From Bacillota bacterium (lineage in GTDB: Bacteria > Bacillota > Clostridia > Oscillospirales > Ruminococcaceae), in assembly GCA_023418925.1 (NCBI GenBank), contig JAEZYS010000002.1, positions 149,186 through 213,185 of the forward strand: DNA of 64,000 bases, read 5' to 3'. Below, piece after piece: positions 27,601 to 36,046 of the stretch; within the stretch, counting starts at the first letter, position 1, and each line of letters begins with the position of its first letter. Both the position numbers and the translations under genes were made by a program. The notes beneath the pieces are model-generated. The model worked only from the letters and a program-made list of their open reading frames with translations. It did no database searches and was not told the DNA's origin.

Positions 27601-30064
27601 GGATATTTGTTATTGCTTCAGAAAGCTGCTGCTTTAAGTCTGCTCCTTCAATAGGTATACACATAGTTTCATTCTTTTGATTACCGTAAAGCTTGTTGCC
27701 TTCAGCAATCTTTCCAAGCACCATTTCAGGATGATTAATAAAATACTGATTTATTGGAAGCATGTCATCAGTATATCCAAGATGTAACCATTCAGGAGAG
27801 TTATTATGTGTAATATCAATTGGACGTTCACGCTTTTTCAGGAAGATAATATCTGCGGTTACTTCTGTTCCAGCATTGGACTTAAAAGCATTGTTTGGAA
27901 GTCTGATTGCGCCAAGCAGTTCAGCTCGTTCTGAAAGATATTTTCTTACGCTGGAATTTTGCTTATCAAGTGTACCCTTAGAAGTAACAAACGCTACTAC
28001 TCCACCAGGTTTAACCTTATCGAGTGATTTTGCAAAGAAATAGTCATGGATATAGAAATTTTCCTTGTTATATCTTGAATCATTTAATTTGTATGATCCA
28101 AACGGAACGTTTCCTACAGCAACATCAAACGAATTATCTGCATAATTTTTATTTTCAAATCCTGTGATTGAAATATCTGCATTTTGATAAAGCTGTTTTG
28201 CAATACGTCCGGTAATACTGTCAAGCTCAACTCCATGAAGCTTGCAATTATTGCGGAGATCTTCTGGCATTGCTCCAAAAAAGTTTCCTGTTCCCATTGC
28301 AGGCTCTAAAACACGACCACCCTTGAAACCGAGATTTTCAAGTCCATTGTAGATTGCATTGATTACAACATGAGAAGTATAATGAGCATTTACAGTTGAT
28401 GCCCTGGCTTCACTATATTCGCTTTCTGTAAATATTTCTTTAAGCTGTGCATATTCGTTTGCCCATTGACTGTTTGAGCTGTCAAAAGCCTGTGAAATGC
28501 CACCCCATCCAACATACTTAGAAAGGATTTCTTGTTCTTCAGGAGTTGCAAGACGATTATCTGCTTCTAAAGTCTTTAAATGACTTATAGCTTCGATATT
28601 GTTCTTGAATTTAGTCTTTGCTCCACCATCTTCATTAAAATGTTCATCTGTTATAGAGTAGTTGTGTTTAATTTCTTTCTTTTCAGACTTCTGTGACAAT
28701 TCCCCAGTGGGGAATTCGTTTTCTGATTGCCTTTCTGTTATATGACGTCGTACAAACTCAACATTTTCGTGCCTAAACACAGGAAATCCCGTTGTTTTCT
28801 GAAATGTAAGATCTCTCAAGTTGCACATATTGTTTTCATCAACAGTATCAACTACAAACTCACGTCCGTCTATTTCTACCGTTAATCCTAGTATAGTATT
28901 AAAATTTGGTGATGTATACGACTTATACTTGCTATTATCGGGTACATATTCAAAAGCAAGCTGTTCTCCCTGACTTTCATTTTCAGCTACGCTTAAATTC
29001 CCCACTGGGGAATTTTCTTTGACAACTTCATTAGGCATGTACTGATTTATTTCGTTAAGTATTCCGTTTAGCTTTCCGCTGAAATACTTTTGATTTATCT
29101 GCTCGAATCCGCCATCGTTCTGCCATACCCCTGAGACAAGCATTTCTGCACTTATCTTCATATAGTCGTTTATATTCATGAAGTTCTCAATGCTTGAAAC
29201 ATACGTTAATTGCTCAATTGTAAAATCATGATTTGCTCTTAATCTGTCAAACGGTGGTAATGACGATGTATTTCTACAACCACTTATTACTGCACCATAC
29301 ATGTCATTCCATATGTCAACATACTTTTCTTTGGCTTTAAGCATAAAGCTTGAGAACTCTTTATCGCTACTCTTATTAAGTGTTTCAATGAGTTTGCTGT
29401 CAAATAGATCTTTATTACTTATATCAAACTTCTGCATTTCTTTGACAAGAGCAGTAAAACCGTCAGTATGCTGCATATAGTAGAGTTCCCACACGTTGGA
29501 ATGTATTCCAAACATGCCATTATGTGCAAGCAAATCATCCAGTCCCTCTGCTACCTGAAAACTACCATTAGGGAAAAGCTTGTATATGTACTGATTTTCA
29601 TTATATAATTCAGAAGCCATATTTTTAGAAAGTGGCAGCATTGGCGATACTTCATTGTACTTATATCCATACTGCTCCATTTGTTCAATAGTAATGGTTT
29701 CATCTGGCATTGGTAAATTCCCCAGTGGGGAATTCTGTTCTTTTGTATTTTGAAGTTCAGATAGTGATTTTTCAAAGAAATTATCTGTTACGTCGGAAAA
29801 ACCAAAGCTATCAACATAGTATGCTGATTCGGTACGGTCATTGCCAACGGTAACAATATCGCTGACAGAAAGCGAATGTCCTCTAAAGTCATCCGGTATT
29901 TCATCATTGAATATTCTGTATATTGTTTCAAGTTTATCCTCAGTAGACGTTCCAACAAGACTATCCCAGTCACCCTCATACATAAGCTCTGCATCAGAGA
30001 GTGCAACAACCTGTTTTGCCAAATCCTCGGCAATGCCAAGCTTAGTTAAATCTTCAAGTTTCAT
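24428..30064 (-). CDS. Giant N6-adenine-methylase/SNF2-helicase-type element protein, C-terminus rearranged
   Basis: Large protein of the methylase-helicase type common on conjugative elements, presumed to protect or process incoming DNA. The 1878 residues have a variable N-terminal region (1-about 450), a methylase with EPAMGTGNFF (about 585) and VGNVPFGSY, an SNF2-like motor with AHEVGAGKT (about 1280), FIDESHMY (about 1446) and GTPVSNSM (about 1498). Helicase motif IV (MIFCDLSTP, about 1678) is followed directly by an unrelated segment and a duplicated tail, so the QxxGRxxRxG motif VI is missing. The ATG at 30064 has AGAAGG upstream. Three palindromes are translated in frame at about residues 111, 351 and 450. 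The helicase half may be inactive. Confidence 0.88.
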   Translation of the reverse strand: MKLEDLTKLGIAEDLAKQVVALSDAELMYEGDWDSLVGTSTEDKLETIYRIFNDEIPDDFRGHSLSVSDIVTVGNDRTESAYYVDSFGFSDVTDNFFEKSLSELQNTKEQNSPLGNLPMPDETITIEQMEQYGYKYNEVSPMLPLSKNMASELYNENQYIYKLFPNGSFQVAEGLDDLLAHNGMFGIHSNVWELYYMQHTDGFTALVKEMQKFDISNKDLFDSKLIETLNKSSDKEFSSFMLKAKEKYVDIWNDMYGAVISGCRNTSSLPPFDRLRANHDFTIEQLTYVSSIENFMNINDYMKISAEMLVSGVWQNDGGFEQINQKYFSGKLNGILNEINQYMPNEVVKENSPVGNLSVAENESQGEQLAFEYVPDNSKYKSYTSPNFNTILGLTVEIDGREFVVDTVDENNMCNLRDLTFQKTTGFPVFRHENVEFVRRHITERQSENEFPTGELSQKSEKKEIKHNYSITDEHFNEDGGAKTKFKNNIEAISHLKTLEADNRLATPEEQEILSKYVGWGGISQAFDSSNSQWANEYAQLKEIFTESEYSEARASTVNAHYTSHVVINAIYNGLENLGFKGGRVLEPAMGTGNFFGAMPEDLRNNCKLHGVELDSITGRIAKQLYQNADISITGFENKNYADNSFDVAVGNVPFGSYKLNDSRYNKENFYIHDYFFAKSLDKVKPGGVVAFVTSKGTLDKQNSSVRKYLSERAELLGAIRLPNNAFKSNAGTEVTADIIFLKKRERPIDITHNNSPEWLHLGYTDDMLPINQYFINHPEMVLGKIAEGNKLYGNQKNETMCIPIEGADLKQQLSEAITNIQGEINTEKAFYTAEKNDNEIDASPDSSFFSYTVVDDKLYYRADGDTMKLIDNEKIASRGKAMVHMRNTVHELLDLEISNTDNHNAEQIETVRKSLNAQYDNFVNEFGRINTKQNKAAFASDNTYHLLVSLENYDNDGKYVGKADIFVKNTIKPKILSEHVTLAADALVLSVAEKAKVDFDYMQQLTGKDKETLIAELGDKIFRSPDNDSNGEPIYVTADEYLTGNIRKKLERLDLVPTAFVDYDFTKNREALKMALPPLVDAADIDAKLGAAWIPPEYVQQFALEVFKVPYQTAKTLEVKYSEYTDKWNVSGYKNNYYNSEVTQIFGTPEMNAYEILEATLNMKPVNVKRDKTDENNRPVYGQDGKPVRVVDHEKSTIAQQKQQDMKRVFSEWAFKDPERREKLVKIFNEKFNSVRLREYDGDKLNFVGINPTIELRSHQKNAIARGLYSGNTLLAHEVGAGKTFEMIAIAMEGKRLGLHNKSMFAVPNSLTEQFAADFRLLYPNANILVATKKDFEKENRRTLMAKIATGDFDAVILGHSQFDRIHLSKDLEEKYLNDELEQLRNALEEMKAEASGNKKSFSVKQIEQSIKNKEASLKKLQDKVSDDNVISFERLGIDKLFIDESHMYKNLDIHSKMRNVAGLGTKGSGRAFALLTKCKYLNEVTDNKGVVFASGTPVSNSMTELYTIMRYLQADKLAEAGIKTFDNWASIFAECVQSMELKPECDGKFQMKTRIQNYSCVEQLMTMYRECADIKTADMMNLERPDSEVENVVVPASRAIKREMKKISDRAKIIRVGGVLPTEDNMLKLTIDGKKVGLDLRLMDPNAPDEPNSKVNTCVKKVTEIYNETAEKRGVQMIFCDLSTPYKDSNPNSYRVYKKDEYGDYSLAFSDKLIGKMNHESILKKFSSEKTLPKNYDKEEYGLIQPEDIILIHRTDELGNVTNEACCVENNGVLRQDVSDEWFDKQGLERYVQNGDLMYDPMITYEIDREKRTATAVEYENSGLGIYEVYTNSPEKQADCNDFTLTWLENIEQQGYERISEKEKETPKRDLQVAER
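28698..28716. repeat. Iterated palindrome, copy 6 (inside the giant gene)
   Basis: AATTCCCCA-G-TGGGGAATT, perfect 19 bp, read in frame as FPTGE at about residues 450-456. Confidence 0.9.
28995..29015. repeat. Iterated palindrome, copy 7 (inside the giant gene)
   Basis: AAATTCCCCA-C-TGGGGAATTT, perfect 21 bp, read as NSPVGN at about residues 351-357. Confidence 0.9.
29716..29734. repeat. Iterated palindrome, copy 8 (inside the giant gene)
   Basis: AATTCCCCA-G-TGGGGAATT, perfect 19 bp, read as NSPLGN at about residues 111-117. Confidence 0.9.
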
Positions 30065-30102
30065 AATAAAGCCTTCTTTCTTAAATTTTAGTTTAAATGA
30101 AT

Positions 30103-30141
30103 ATAAAAAAAGCACCTTCAAACAGTGTTTGAAGTGCATTT
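30103..30141 (-). terminator. Terminator between the 30163 gene and the giant gene
   Basis: On the minus strand GCACTTCAAAC pairs with GTTTGAAGGTGC across one bulge, followed by seven Ts. The giant gene must therefore have its own promoter downstream of it or rely on readthrough. Confidence 0.75.
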
Positions 30142-30162
30142 TAACGGTATTAAAATATTATT

Positions 30163-30333
30163 TTAATGGTCACTTTTAGGCGGTCTTGTCAGGAACTCCG
30201 CAGTATTAATCATAGCGGAAGTAATTAAGCCAAGGTTTTCATCATCGCATTCCTCTGCTGCCTGTTTAAGATTTTTCAAGTGTTCAAATAAAACTTCGTA
30301 AACACTCTCTTTGCTTACATTTTCATCTTCCAT
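30163..30333 (-). CDS. Small acidic unknown protein
   Basis: A 56-residue, acidic, helical protein (MEDENVSKESVYEVLFEHL...). The ATG at 30333 is chosen because AAAGGAG lies eight bases upstream; longer forms start with hydrophobic residues and lack a ribosome site. It is divergent from the 30430 gene and ends at a terminator. No family is recognised. Confidence 0.6.
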   Translation of the reverse strand: MEDENVSKESVYEVLFEHLKNLKQAAEECDDENLGLITSAMINTAEFLTRPPKSDH

Positions 30334-30376
30334 GTTATTATCTCCTTTTACATTAATAATGTTCCCTTCAAAACAT

Positions 30377-30405
30377 TTGAAGAAATATAACAAATATGGT
30401 ATAAT
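30377..30405 (+). promoter_or_regulatory. Promoter for the 30430 gene
   Basis: TTGAAG and TATAAT with a 17-bp spacer, 24 bp before the ATG, with AGGAGGTG following directly. Confidence 0.7.
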
Positions 30406-30429
30406 ATGTTTGAAAGGAGGTGTTTACAT

Positions 30430-30648
30430 ATGATTTTCCCTGATTTTTCAGAATTTTCAGCAACATTATCTACCGAAAAAATAAAAGAGATATGCGACAC
30501 CATTAATAGCGTGAATATTACTTCTGATTTCTCATTAACTCAAGAAGGATTGAACTCATTTGCTACAGCAATGTCCTCAACGAATTTACTATTTACTTTA
30601 GAGATTTTGAAGCTTTATCACAATTGGCTTTCTGAAAAGCTTCAGTAA
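30430..30648 (+). CDS. Small unknown protein
   Basis: A 72-residue soluble helical protein starting MIFPDFSEFSATLSTEK, no family recognised. The ATG at 30430 follows a near-perfect AGGAGGTG, and a consensus promoter lies just upstream, so expression is likely. It is a lone + strand gene among minus-strand genes. A convergent minus-strand frame overlaps its last 56 bases. Confidence 0.6.
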   Translation: MIFPDFSEFSATLSTEKIKEICDTINSVNITSDFSLTQEGLNSFATAMSSTNLLFTLEILKLYHNWLSEKLQ

Positions 30649-30748
30649 TCTTATTTCCATCCAAAAGCAGCCTAGCCTTAAAGGACTTGCCCGTATTTTT
30701 AATAATATGAGCAAGTTCTTTTTTTGAAATTACTATTGTTATTTTCAA
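30593..30748 (-). CDS. Possible very small basic protein (TTG start)
   Basis: A 51-residue frame starting at a TTG with GGAG eight bases upstream, beginning MKITIVISKKELAHIIK, Lys-rich. It overlaps the end of the 30430 gene on the opposite strand. Its initiation signal and composition are reasonable, but the rare start and overlap make it uncertain. No family is recognised. Confidence 0.35.
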   Translation of the reverse strand: MKITIVISKKELAHIIKNTGKSFKARLLLDGNKITEAFQKANCDKASKSLK

Positions 30749-30798
30749 ATTCTCATCTCCTTTCAAGCAAAATTAAAAGCACCCTTATTCAGAGTGCT

Positions 30799-31059
30799 TT
30801 ATTTTATTTGATGTTTAATCTCATCATAAATAGCATATAAATCTTCACCAGTTGAATTAACAGTAACTCCTCCACTATAATCCATTCCAATCAGTGATAT
30901 TGATGAATTAATATCTAGCAAGAAATCTCTGAGATCAGAATCATCAAATTTTACTTCAACTCCTTTTTGGCTTTCAGATATTACAGGTAATTTCGATAAA
31001 TCAGAGAAGTCAACTAGCTTAATTGCGTTTCCCCATTTTCTATCTAAAGTAACGACCAT
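30799..31059 (-). CDS. Possible immunity protein for the capsid-linked toxin
   Basis: An 86-residue acidic protein located 20 bp after the minor capsid/toxin gene in the same direction, with AAAGGAGC before its ATG. Size, acidity and position match immunity genes that follow polymorphic toxins. The sequence itself (FDDSDLRDFLLDINSSIS, GEDLYAIYDEIK) belongs to no family I can name. The immunity role is inferred from context only. Confidence 0.6.
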   Translation of the reverse strand: MVVTLDRKWGNAIKLVDFSDLSKLPVISESQKGVEVKFDDSDLRDFLLDINSSISLIGMDYSGGVTVNSTGEDLYAIYDEIKHQIK

Positions 31060-31079
31060 AAAAATCTGCTCCTTTCAAA

Positions 31080-32756
31080 CTATAAATTACATTGAATAAT
31101 TAAGCCTGTTTCAGGGTTTACTGATACAGCACAATTATCATTGTAAAACAGTTGACTTTTAATTATTTTCCCATTTTTATCTTTGGATTCTCTAACAGGT
31201 TTAACCTGACCATTGAATAGAGCATCCTTAATATCATCAAATTCAACACCATTCCTTGATAGTCCAGTTTTGGGATCTTTACCTGTTCCAAATACACGCT
31301 CCAGGAAATAATCTGATTTCCCAGTAATGAGAATACCGTTTATTGTTTTCATGCCTACAATCTCATCCTGAATTCGTTGGTGATATTTCTTGTAAGTCTC
31401 ATATCCTGTAGTAGGAGAAAGCATTCCTTTTTTAACAGAAGTCATATATTTATTCATCAATTGGTATTCAGGAGAGTTATTATACCTCATCTGATTAAAT
31501 AAAGCAATAGTTTTCGGTGGATTTTCTATACCTAATTGATTCATGTGCTTTAGATATGATTTATTTCCGGCATATACTGCCTTACGTGAAATACCCCTAC
31601 CAAATCCATCAACCCGAACACGTGAGTTATCAGGAAGATTGCCTGTCTGACGCAGGAACTCAGAGAGCCGAGCCTCACGATTTTTAAGAGTAACTGCCTT
31701 GCGTTCAAATTGCCTGTCAAGCTGTGCTTTAAGTTCAGGATCTGCTGTTGCCGTTCGGGAACTGTAAAGAGCCGTAAGCTCACGCTTGGATTTTCGTACA
31801 GCACGTTCATAGTAACGTTGCTGCTGATTGTTGTTGTATTCCTCAAGGTTTTCCTCAGAAGTGAAATCAGGCTGATTTGCCGCAACTGACAATCCCTCAA
31901 AGAATGGAAAGAACGAATGTCGGCAGTTCCAACCACCAAGACCTGCTCCCGTTCCATAGCCTGTGGCATCATAAAAATATGAGTATTTAGGATGCCCTCG
32001 CTTAAGACTGTAAATCTGACCTTGCCAGACTGCGTGAGTAGGACGTGCGCCAAAATGCGAAGAAACCTCGACATGCTCACATCCCATTTCATTAGCAAGA
32101 CCAAGTGACATATCACAGGCAGTTTTGTTTATCCCGGTAAGCACCGCACGTCTTACAGCAACATCAAGCTGATCAGAACGTCCGGAGTTGTAGCTTACAA
32201 TCTGTATGCCTTTGCTTCCAAGATCACATACAGCACTGTAAATAACCTGATTAGGAGTAAACGCACCGCTGAGTACTTTAAGATATGCTGTATCAAGAAC
32301 ATCAGAAAGAGTTTTGTTTGCCACTCCTGCAGCTGAGCCTGTAAGGTTGCGCATCAATCCGTTGGTGTTTTTTAACCCTTGACGGAGAGCATTATTAAAA
32401 TCTGCTGACCTTGTGTATGAAGTAAGCTTATCACCATATTCATTAGGAAGCTTACCCTCAGCAATTGCATAACGGTAAATCTGTGCATCCTCATGTATGG
32501 CTTCTTTCAGCGCATCTGTGTATAAAGCTCTTACCGTACGTTCACGGATTTTTAGAGAACGTGCAATGCGCTTGTTTATCTCTGAAGAAGATAGCCTCAG
32601 CTGATTTGCTTTCCATAGCTGCCATTCAGCTGTAGGGGTAAGCAGGTTTGCTTTCGTGATTCTCCGGCATATATCAGCAATGATATCATCCTGAAGCTTT
32701 GACATAAGCTGTATCATCGGTTCAGGAAGCTTATCAAGCTTTGCAGGTGTAAGCAT
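31080..32756 (-). CDS. Phage minor capsid protein 2 (MuF-like) with toxin-like C-terminus
   Basis: Structural protein of the phage head-portal region. The 558 residues contain the minor-capsid-2 signature EVSSHFGARPTHAVWQG plus GTGAGLGGWNCRHSF at about 215-275, then a coiled, Arg-rich linker (about 310-400). The C-terminal domain (about 470-558) has SDYFLERVFGTGKD and ends SVNPETGLIIQCNL. Such ends resemble nuclease-like (BECR/PBECR) toxin domains known to be fused to MuF proteins in temperate phages. The ATG overlaps the portal stop by one base. An 86-residue possible immunity gene follows. The capsid part is firm; the toxin assignment is inference. Confidence 0.85.
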   Translation of the reverse strand: MLTPAKLDKLPEPMIQLMSKLQDDIIADICRRITKANLLTPTAEWQLWKANQLRLSSSEINKRIARSLKIRERTVRALYTDALKEAIHEDAQIYRYAIAEGKLPNEYGDKLTSYTRSADFNNALRQGLKNTNGLMRNLTGSAAGVANKTLSDVLDTAYLKVLSGAFTPNQVIYSAVCDLGSKGIQIVSYNSGRSDQLDVAVRRAVLTGINKTACDMSLGLANEMGCEHVEVSSHFGARPTHAVWQGQIYSLKRGHPKYSYFYDATGYGTGAGLGGWNCRHSFFPFFEGLSVAANQPDFTSEENLEEYNNNQQQRYYERAVRKSKRELTALYSSRTATADPELKAQLDRQFERKAVTLKNREARLSEFLRQTGNLPDNSRVRVDGFGRGISRKAVYAGNKSYLKHMNQLGIENPPKTIALFNQMRYNNSPEYQLMNKYMTSVKKGMLSPTTGYETYKKYHQRIQDEIVGMKTINGILITGKSDYFLERVFGTGKDPKTGLSRNGVEFDDIKDALFNGQVKPVRESKDKNGKIIKSQLFYNDNCAVSVNPETGLIIQCNL

Positions 32757-34225
32757 TATGCATCATCCTCGTCAAAGTTTATCAAGTTATCATCTGACTG
32801 ACTTCCTTCAATTTCAGCAATAACTGCCTTAGCTTCCTCTTCAGTTTCACTGTACCATTTTACACGGTATTCCCATTTTGACATAACCCTATCACGCACA
32901 TCTTCTTTATCCTGTAAACGTTCAGCTGCCTCATCAATAACAACAGATTTATCAAAAACAATCTCCATATCAGTATTTTCATCAATATCAGCATTAAGAA
33001 TGTTTTTGCCTATCCATAGAACGCTTTTTATAAAGCCAAGCAAAAACGTCTCTACAGCAATATAGTGCTTATGAGCATTCTGAATTAAATCCTGTTTATC
33101 ACCACTGTATTGCGTAGCAGTAACAACAGACCCCGAATTAAACTGATAATGCTTATTGCCAAGTCCTACTTTAAAGGACAGATAATCAAGAGCAGCCTGT
33201 ACTCCCTTTGTAGTTTCATCAACTCTCAGTTCCGGATTAAATTCCTGAATGAGATCCTTTTTATTTTCTCCTGTTATATCCTTATCAATATAACAAAAGA
33301 GCTGCTGATTAACGTCATCGGGTACAAGTTCCTCTCCGTCTTCTCCTATTCCAAGTAAGTCCTTATACATAAAGACCTTTTTTTGTCCAAGTTTAAAGTC
33401 AGTTGTAAAGCCGTTAAAAGCAAGGTCAACCGCCTGAAGACAGTCAATTGCACCATGCAGCACCGATACACCAAGTCCGTTATTGTTCTCAACATTATTT
33501 TCAATGTTCGGCATAATAATAGCAAACCACGGTACAGGTGACCTTGTATTAATACTCTTAGCAACACCAGCCTGCAGTTCCGTTTCCTGCAGACTGTTAT
33601 AATCATAAGTAAAGCGGTAATTTTCAATTATGTAATTGCCGTCATTCCCGATTGTGTGCAGCTCCAGTAACATATACTTTTTTCCTTTAATCGTTTCTTC
33701 AGAACAAAAGGCAGCTTCGGTAATTTTCCCACCGGAAAATGAAAGAGGTATTATGTATTCTGCTGAGAGATAATTAAATGACAGTGTTGTACTTTCGTTC
33801 CCAGAAATATATCCGCTGCCATTAACATGAACATTTCGGGCATGAATAACAACAGCGCCAGTACCGCTGTAAAAAGCTTTCTCAACTAGCCTGTTTGCCT
33901 GTAACCAAAAGTCATTACTTCCGAATATTCCGCTCGTTTCTTTTTTGCCCTGCAGAAACTCATTTGTTTTATCGTCAGTAACAACAAGCTTTGTCTTTTC
34001 ATTTAAAAGTATTGATGCCCAGTCCTCACAAACTTTCTTACCCATTTTAAGGGAAAACATTTTTCTATCGGATACAACTTTGCCGTTATTAAATTTGTAG
34101 CAATGAAACGGTTTATAAAAACCCTGCCACCAGTTGCGCCATTCATCAATATAATTACTGTAATAATCTGATTCTATGTTAATATTTAGCTTGTGGTTAA
34201 TCCATGATATAATCTGATTGTTCAA
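32756..34225 (-). CDS. Phage portal protein (SPP1 gp6-like)
   Basis: Forms the dodecameric DNA portal of the phage head. The 489 residues show the SPP1-type portal layout: an N-terminal segment EWRNWWQGFYKPFH, the wing and crown regions, and HYQFNSGSVVTATQYSG near residue 370 typical of Siphoviridae portals. The C-terminus is acidic. It starts at a TTG with GGGGTG six bases upstream. It lies between TerL and the minor capsid gene with almost no spacing, the usual phage order, so cotranscription is expected. Confidence 0.9.
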   Translation of the reverse strand: MNNQIISWINHKLNINIESDYYSNYIDEWRNWWQGFYKPFHCYKFNNGKVVSDRKMFSLKMGKKVCEDWASILLNEKTKLVVTDDKTNEFLQGKKETSGIFGSNDFWLQANRLVEKAFYSGTGAVVIHARNVHVNGSGYISGNESTTLSFNYLSAEYIIPLSFSGGKITEAAFCSEETIKGKKYMLLELHTIGNDGNYIIENYRFTYDYNSLQETELQAGVAKSINTRSPVPWFAIIMPNIENNVENNNGLGVSVLHGAIDCLQAVDLAFNGFTTDFKLGQKKVFMYKDLLGIGEDGEELVPDDVNQQLFCYIDKDITGENKKDLIQEFNPELRVDETTKGVQAALDYLSFKVGLGNKHYQFNSGSVVTATQYSGDKQDLIQNAHKHYIAVETFLLGFIKSVLWIGKNILNADIDENTDMEIVFDKSVVIDEAAERLQDKEDVRDRVMSKWEYRVKWYSETEEEAKAVIAEIEGSQSDDNLINFDEDDA

Positions 34226-34230
34226 TTATT

Positions 34231-35586
34231 TCACCCCTTTACATTAAACTGAATTATAAATGTGCTGAAGCTGTATTCCAAAGCATCAGCGGTATCAATA
34301 TCAAATGTTCCATCATCAAGTCGCACATCCTTTGTTGGATCCTTTGTATCCCAAACCTGTGAACTCAGACTATTGCGAACATTCATGCAGTCTTTGTGAA
34401 CTGCAAATCTGTTTTGTGTCATAAGTCCGTTGAGTGCATATATTCGGTCAGTAATTGCACCTTTATAGCTGTCCTTGATAACTACTTTAATCTGATGCCG
34501 AGCAAAGAAAAATCTTATACTGTTTATAAGTGTCTGCTCAGCACAGTCACAAAAGATAAAAGGAATTGAAACATTTGGATACTCTGCTTTTACATAATTA
34601 TAAAAATCAAGGAGATCCCTGCAAATCAGATCCGTATCAATTGTACCCTTGCCGCCCTTGACTTTATGATCAGCAATAACGCCAAGCTTTTCAAACGCTC
34701 CGATAATTGCAGATGCAACAAATGTTGTCTTAGATTGGTTACCACCAAAATCAACGCCTATATTAATCATGCGGATGTTCTTGTATTTTTCTTCAACAAT
34801 CCAACGTTCCTGATTATCAGCAAACTGTTGGAATACAAGTCCCTCTGTAACACAACGCTCACCGTCAATCTTTCTGCGGTATTCAGCTGTACCGGGAGTG
34901 AAACGAGAAATGAATATGTGCCGCTGTTCTTCCGAAATATTGATATTATCATAGATAGTGAACTTCTGATAGTTGTAACCTCCATGAAGTTCTCCTGCAG
35001 ATTGCTTTTTAGCATAGTCATCTATAAATTCAGTATATATTCGAGCAAACTGACTTGTCGGATTGAGATCCCAAAATATACGCATGTGCTTTGCGGCAGC
35101 CATACGAGCAAAAGCTTCGTTTATGGTTTCCTCATGGTGCAAGTCAATTTCAGTAGCAATCCACATTCCTATAGATGTACCTCTGAATTTCTTGTAACTG
35201 TCTGCCTTACCGCCGCCTACAAACATAACGATGCGTTCACGGTATCCAGTGAACACCCCCTTAATTATTAGAGCCTCATTGCCTTTGTATTTTCCCCAGT
35301 GGCATTGACCTCTGAAAAAATGTTCAATGCCAAAGCCGTTGCAGTCTCCAAGAATAAGTTTTGCAGTAGGAGCAGTGGATGCAGTAGCAAGGTGCAGCTT
35401 ATCCGGGGTGGATTTAAGCTCCTCGCAAAAAGCAAGTACGTTGTCAACAGTCTTTCCTGCTCTGACTGCGCCCTCGGCAATGTTATAAACACAGTCTCTG
35501 CAGTTGCGGATGTATTCCAGGTGCTTATCTCCGAAATGATAAGGAATTGTTTTTACAGCGTTTATTTTAGGTTGAATTTTCTTCAT
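34231..35586 (-). CDS. terL: Phage terminase large subunit (ATPase-nuclease)
   Basis: Motor that pumps and cuts phage DNA. The 451 residues hold the Walker A-like EGAVRAGKTVDN (near 45), Walker B WIATEIDLHHEE, and a C-terminal RNase H-like nuclease that begins NIGVDFGGNQSKTTF. Three carboxylates are in expected order (further D in FIFCDCAEQT and near DTADALEYS). The ATG at 35586 has GGAG ten bases upstream, and the gene starts inside the last codons of the small subunit, indicating coupling. The domain is complete, although no major capsid or tail genes follow. Confidence 0.92.
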   Translation of the reverse strand: MKKIQPKINAVKTIPYHFGDKHLEYIRNCRDCVYNIAEGAVRAGKTVDNVLAFCEELKSTPDKLHLATASTAPTAKLILGDCNGFGIEHFFRGQCHWGKYKGNEALIIKGVFTGYRERIVMFVGGGKADSYKKFRGTSIGMWIATEIDLHHEETINEAFARMAAAKHMRIFWDLNPTSQFARIYTEFIDDYAKKQSAGELHGGYNYQKFTIYDNINISEEQRHIFISRFTPGTAEYRRKIDGERCVTEGLVFQQFADNQERWIVEEKYKNIRMINIGVDFGGNQSKTTFVASAIIGAFEKLGVIADHKVKGGKGTIDTDLICRDLLDFYNYVKAEYPNVSIPFIFCDCAEQTLINSIRFFFARHQIKVVIKDSYKGAITDRIYALNGLMTQNRFAVHKDCMNVRNSLSSQVWDTKDPTKDVRLDDGTFDIDTADALEYSFSTFIIQFNVKG

Positions 35587-36046
35587 CGCCGTAAATCTCC
35601 TTTTCAATATCGTCAAGACTTTCAATCTCAATCTCCGTCTGTGGTTTATCTGAATACTTATCCGGCATACGGTTCTTCAGATAAATATTTAATGCCCCGA
35701 CATTCGGAGCAATAGCCTTTTTCTTTGTTTTTACAGACTTTCTGCCGCCTGAATATGAGATCTCTTTTTCTGTGACCGTAGTTCCGACAGCAGAAGCAAT
35801 AAGAGCCATCTCAGCTTCAGCATTAATCAGATCCTCATTATCCTTGATAAATTTTGCAACATCAGAACGTCTGGATGAAAAATCTTTCATCATCTGCTTT
35901 CTGATTTTCTTGTCAGGTTCAGCAAGTAACTTCTGAACAAAATCGGCAACGGTTTCAGTGCCGCCGCTAGGTTCTGATTCAGATTTAGGATTAATTACAC
36001 CTGCAAGAGCAATAATGCTGTCTTTTGCGACTGGATTAAGTGCCAT
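35567..36046 (-). CDS. Putative terminase small subunit
   Basis: Probably recognises DNA for packaging. The 159-residue protein has a helical basic middle and ends with PNVGALNIYLKNRMPDKYSDKP, a pattern common at the end of phage small terminases in Firmicutes. The ATG at 36046 follows GGAGGTGG. It overlaps terL by 20 bases and is the first gene of the packaging module. It could alternatively be an unrelated phage DNA-binding protein; position strongly favours the small subunit. Confidence 0.78.
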   Translation of the reverse strand: MALNPVAKDSIIALAGVINPKSESEPSGGTETVADFVQKLLAEPDKKIRKQMMKDFSSRRSDVAKFIKDNEDLINAEAEMALIASAVGTTVTEKEISYSGGRKSVKTKKKAIAPNVGALNIYLKNRMPDKYSDKPQTEIEIESLDDIEKEIYGDEENST

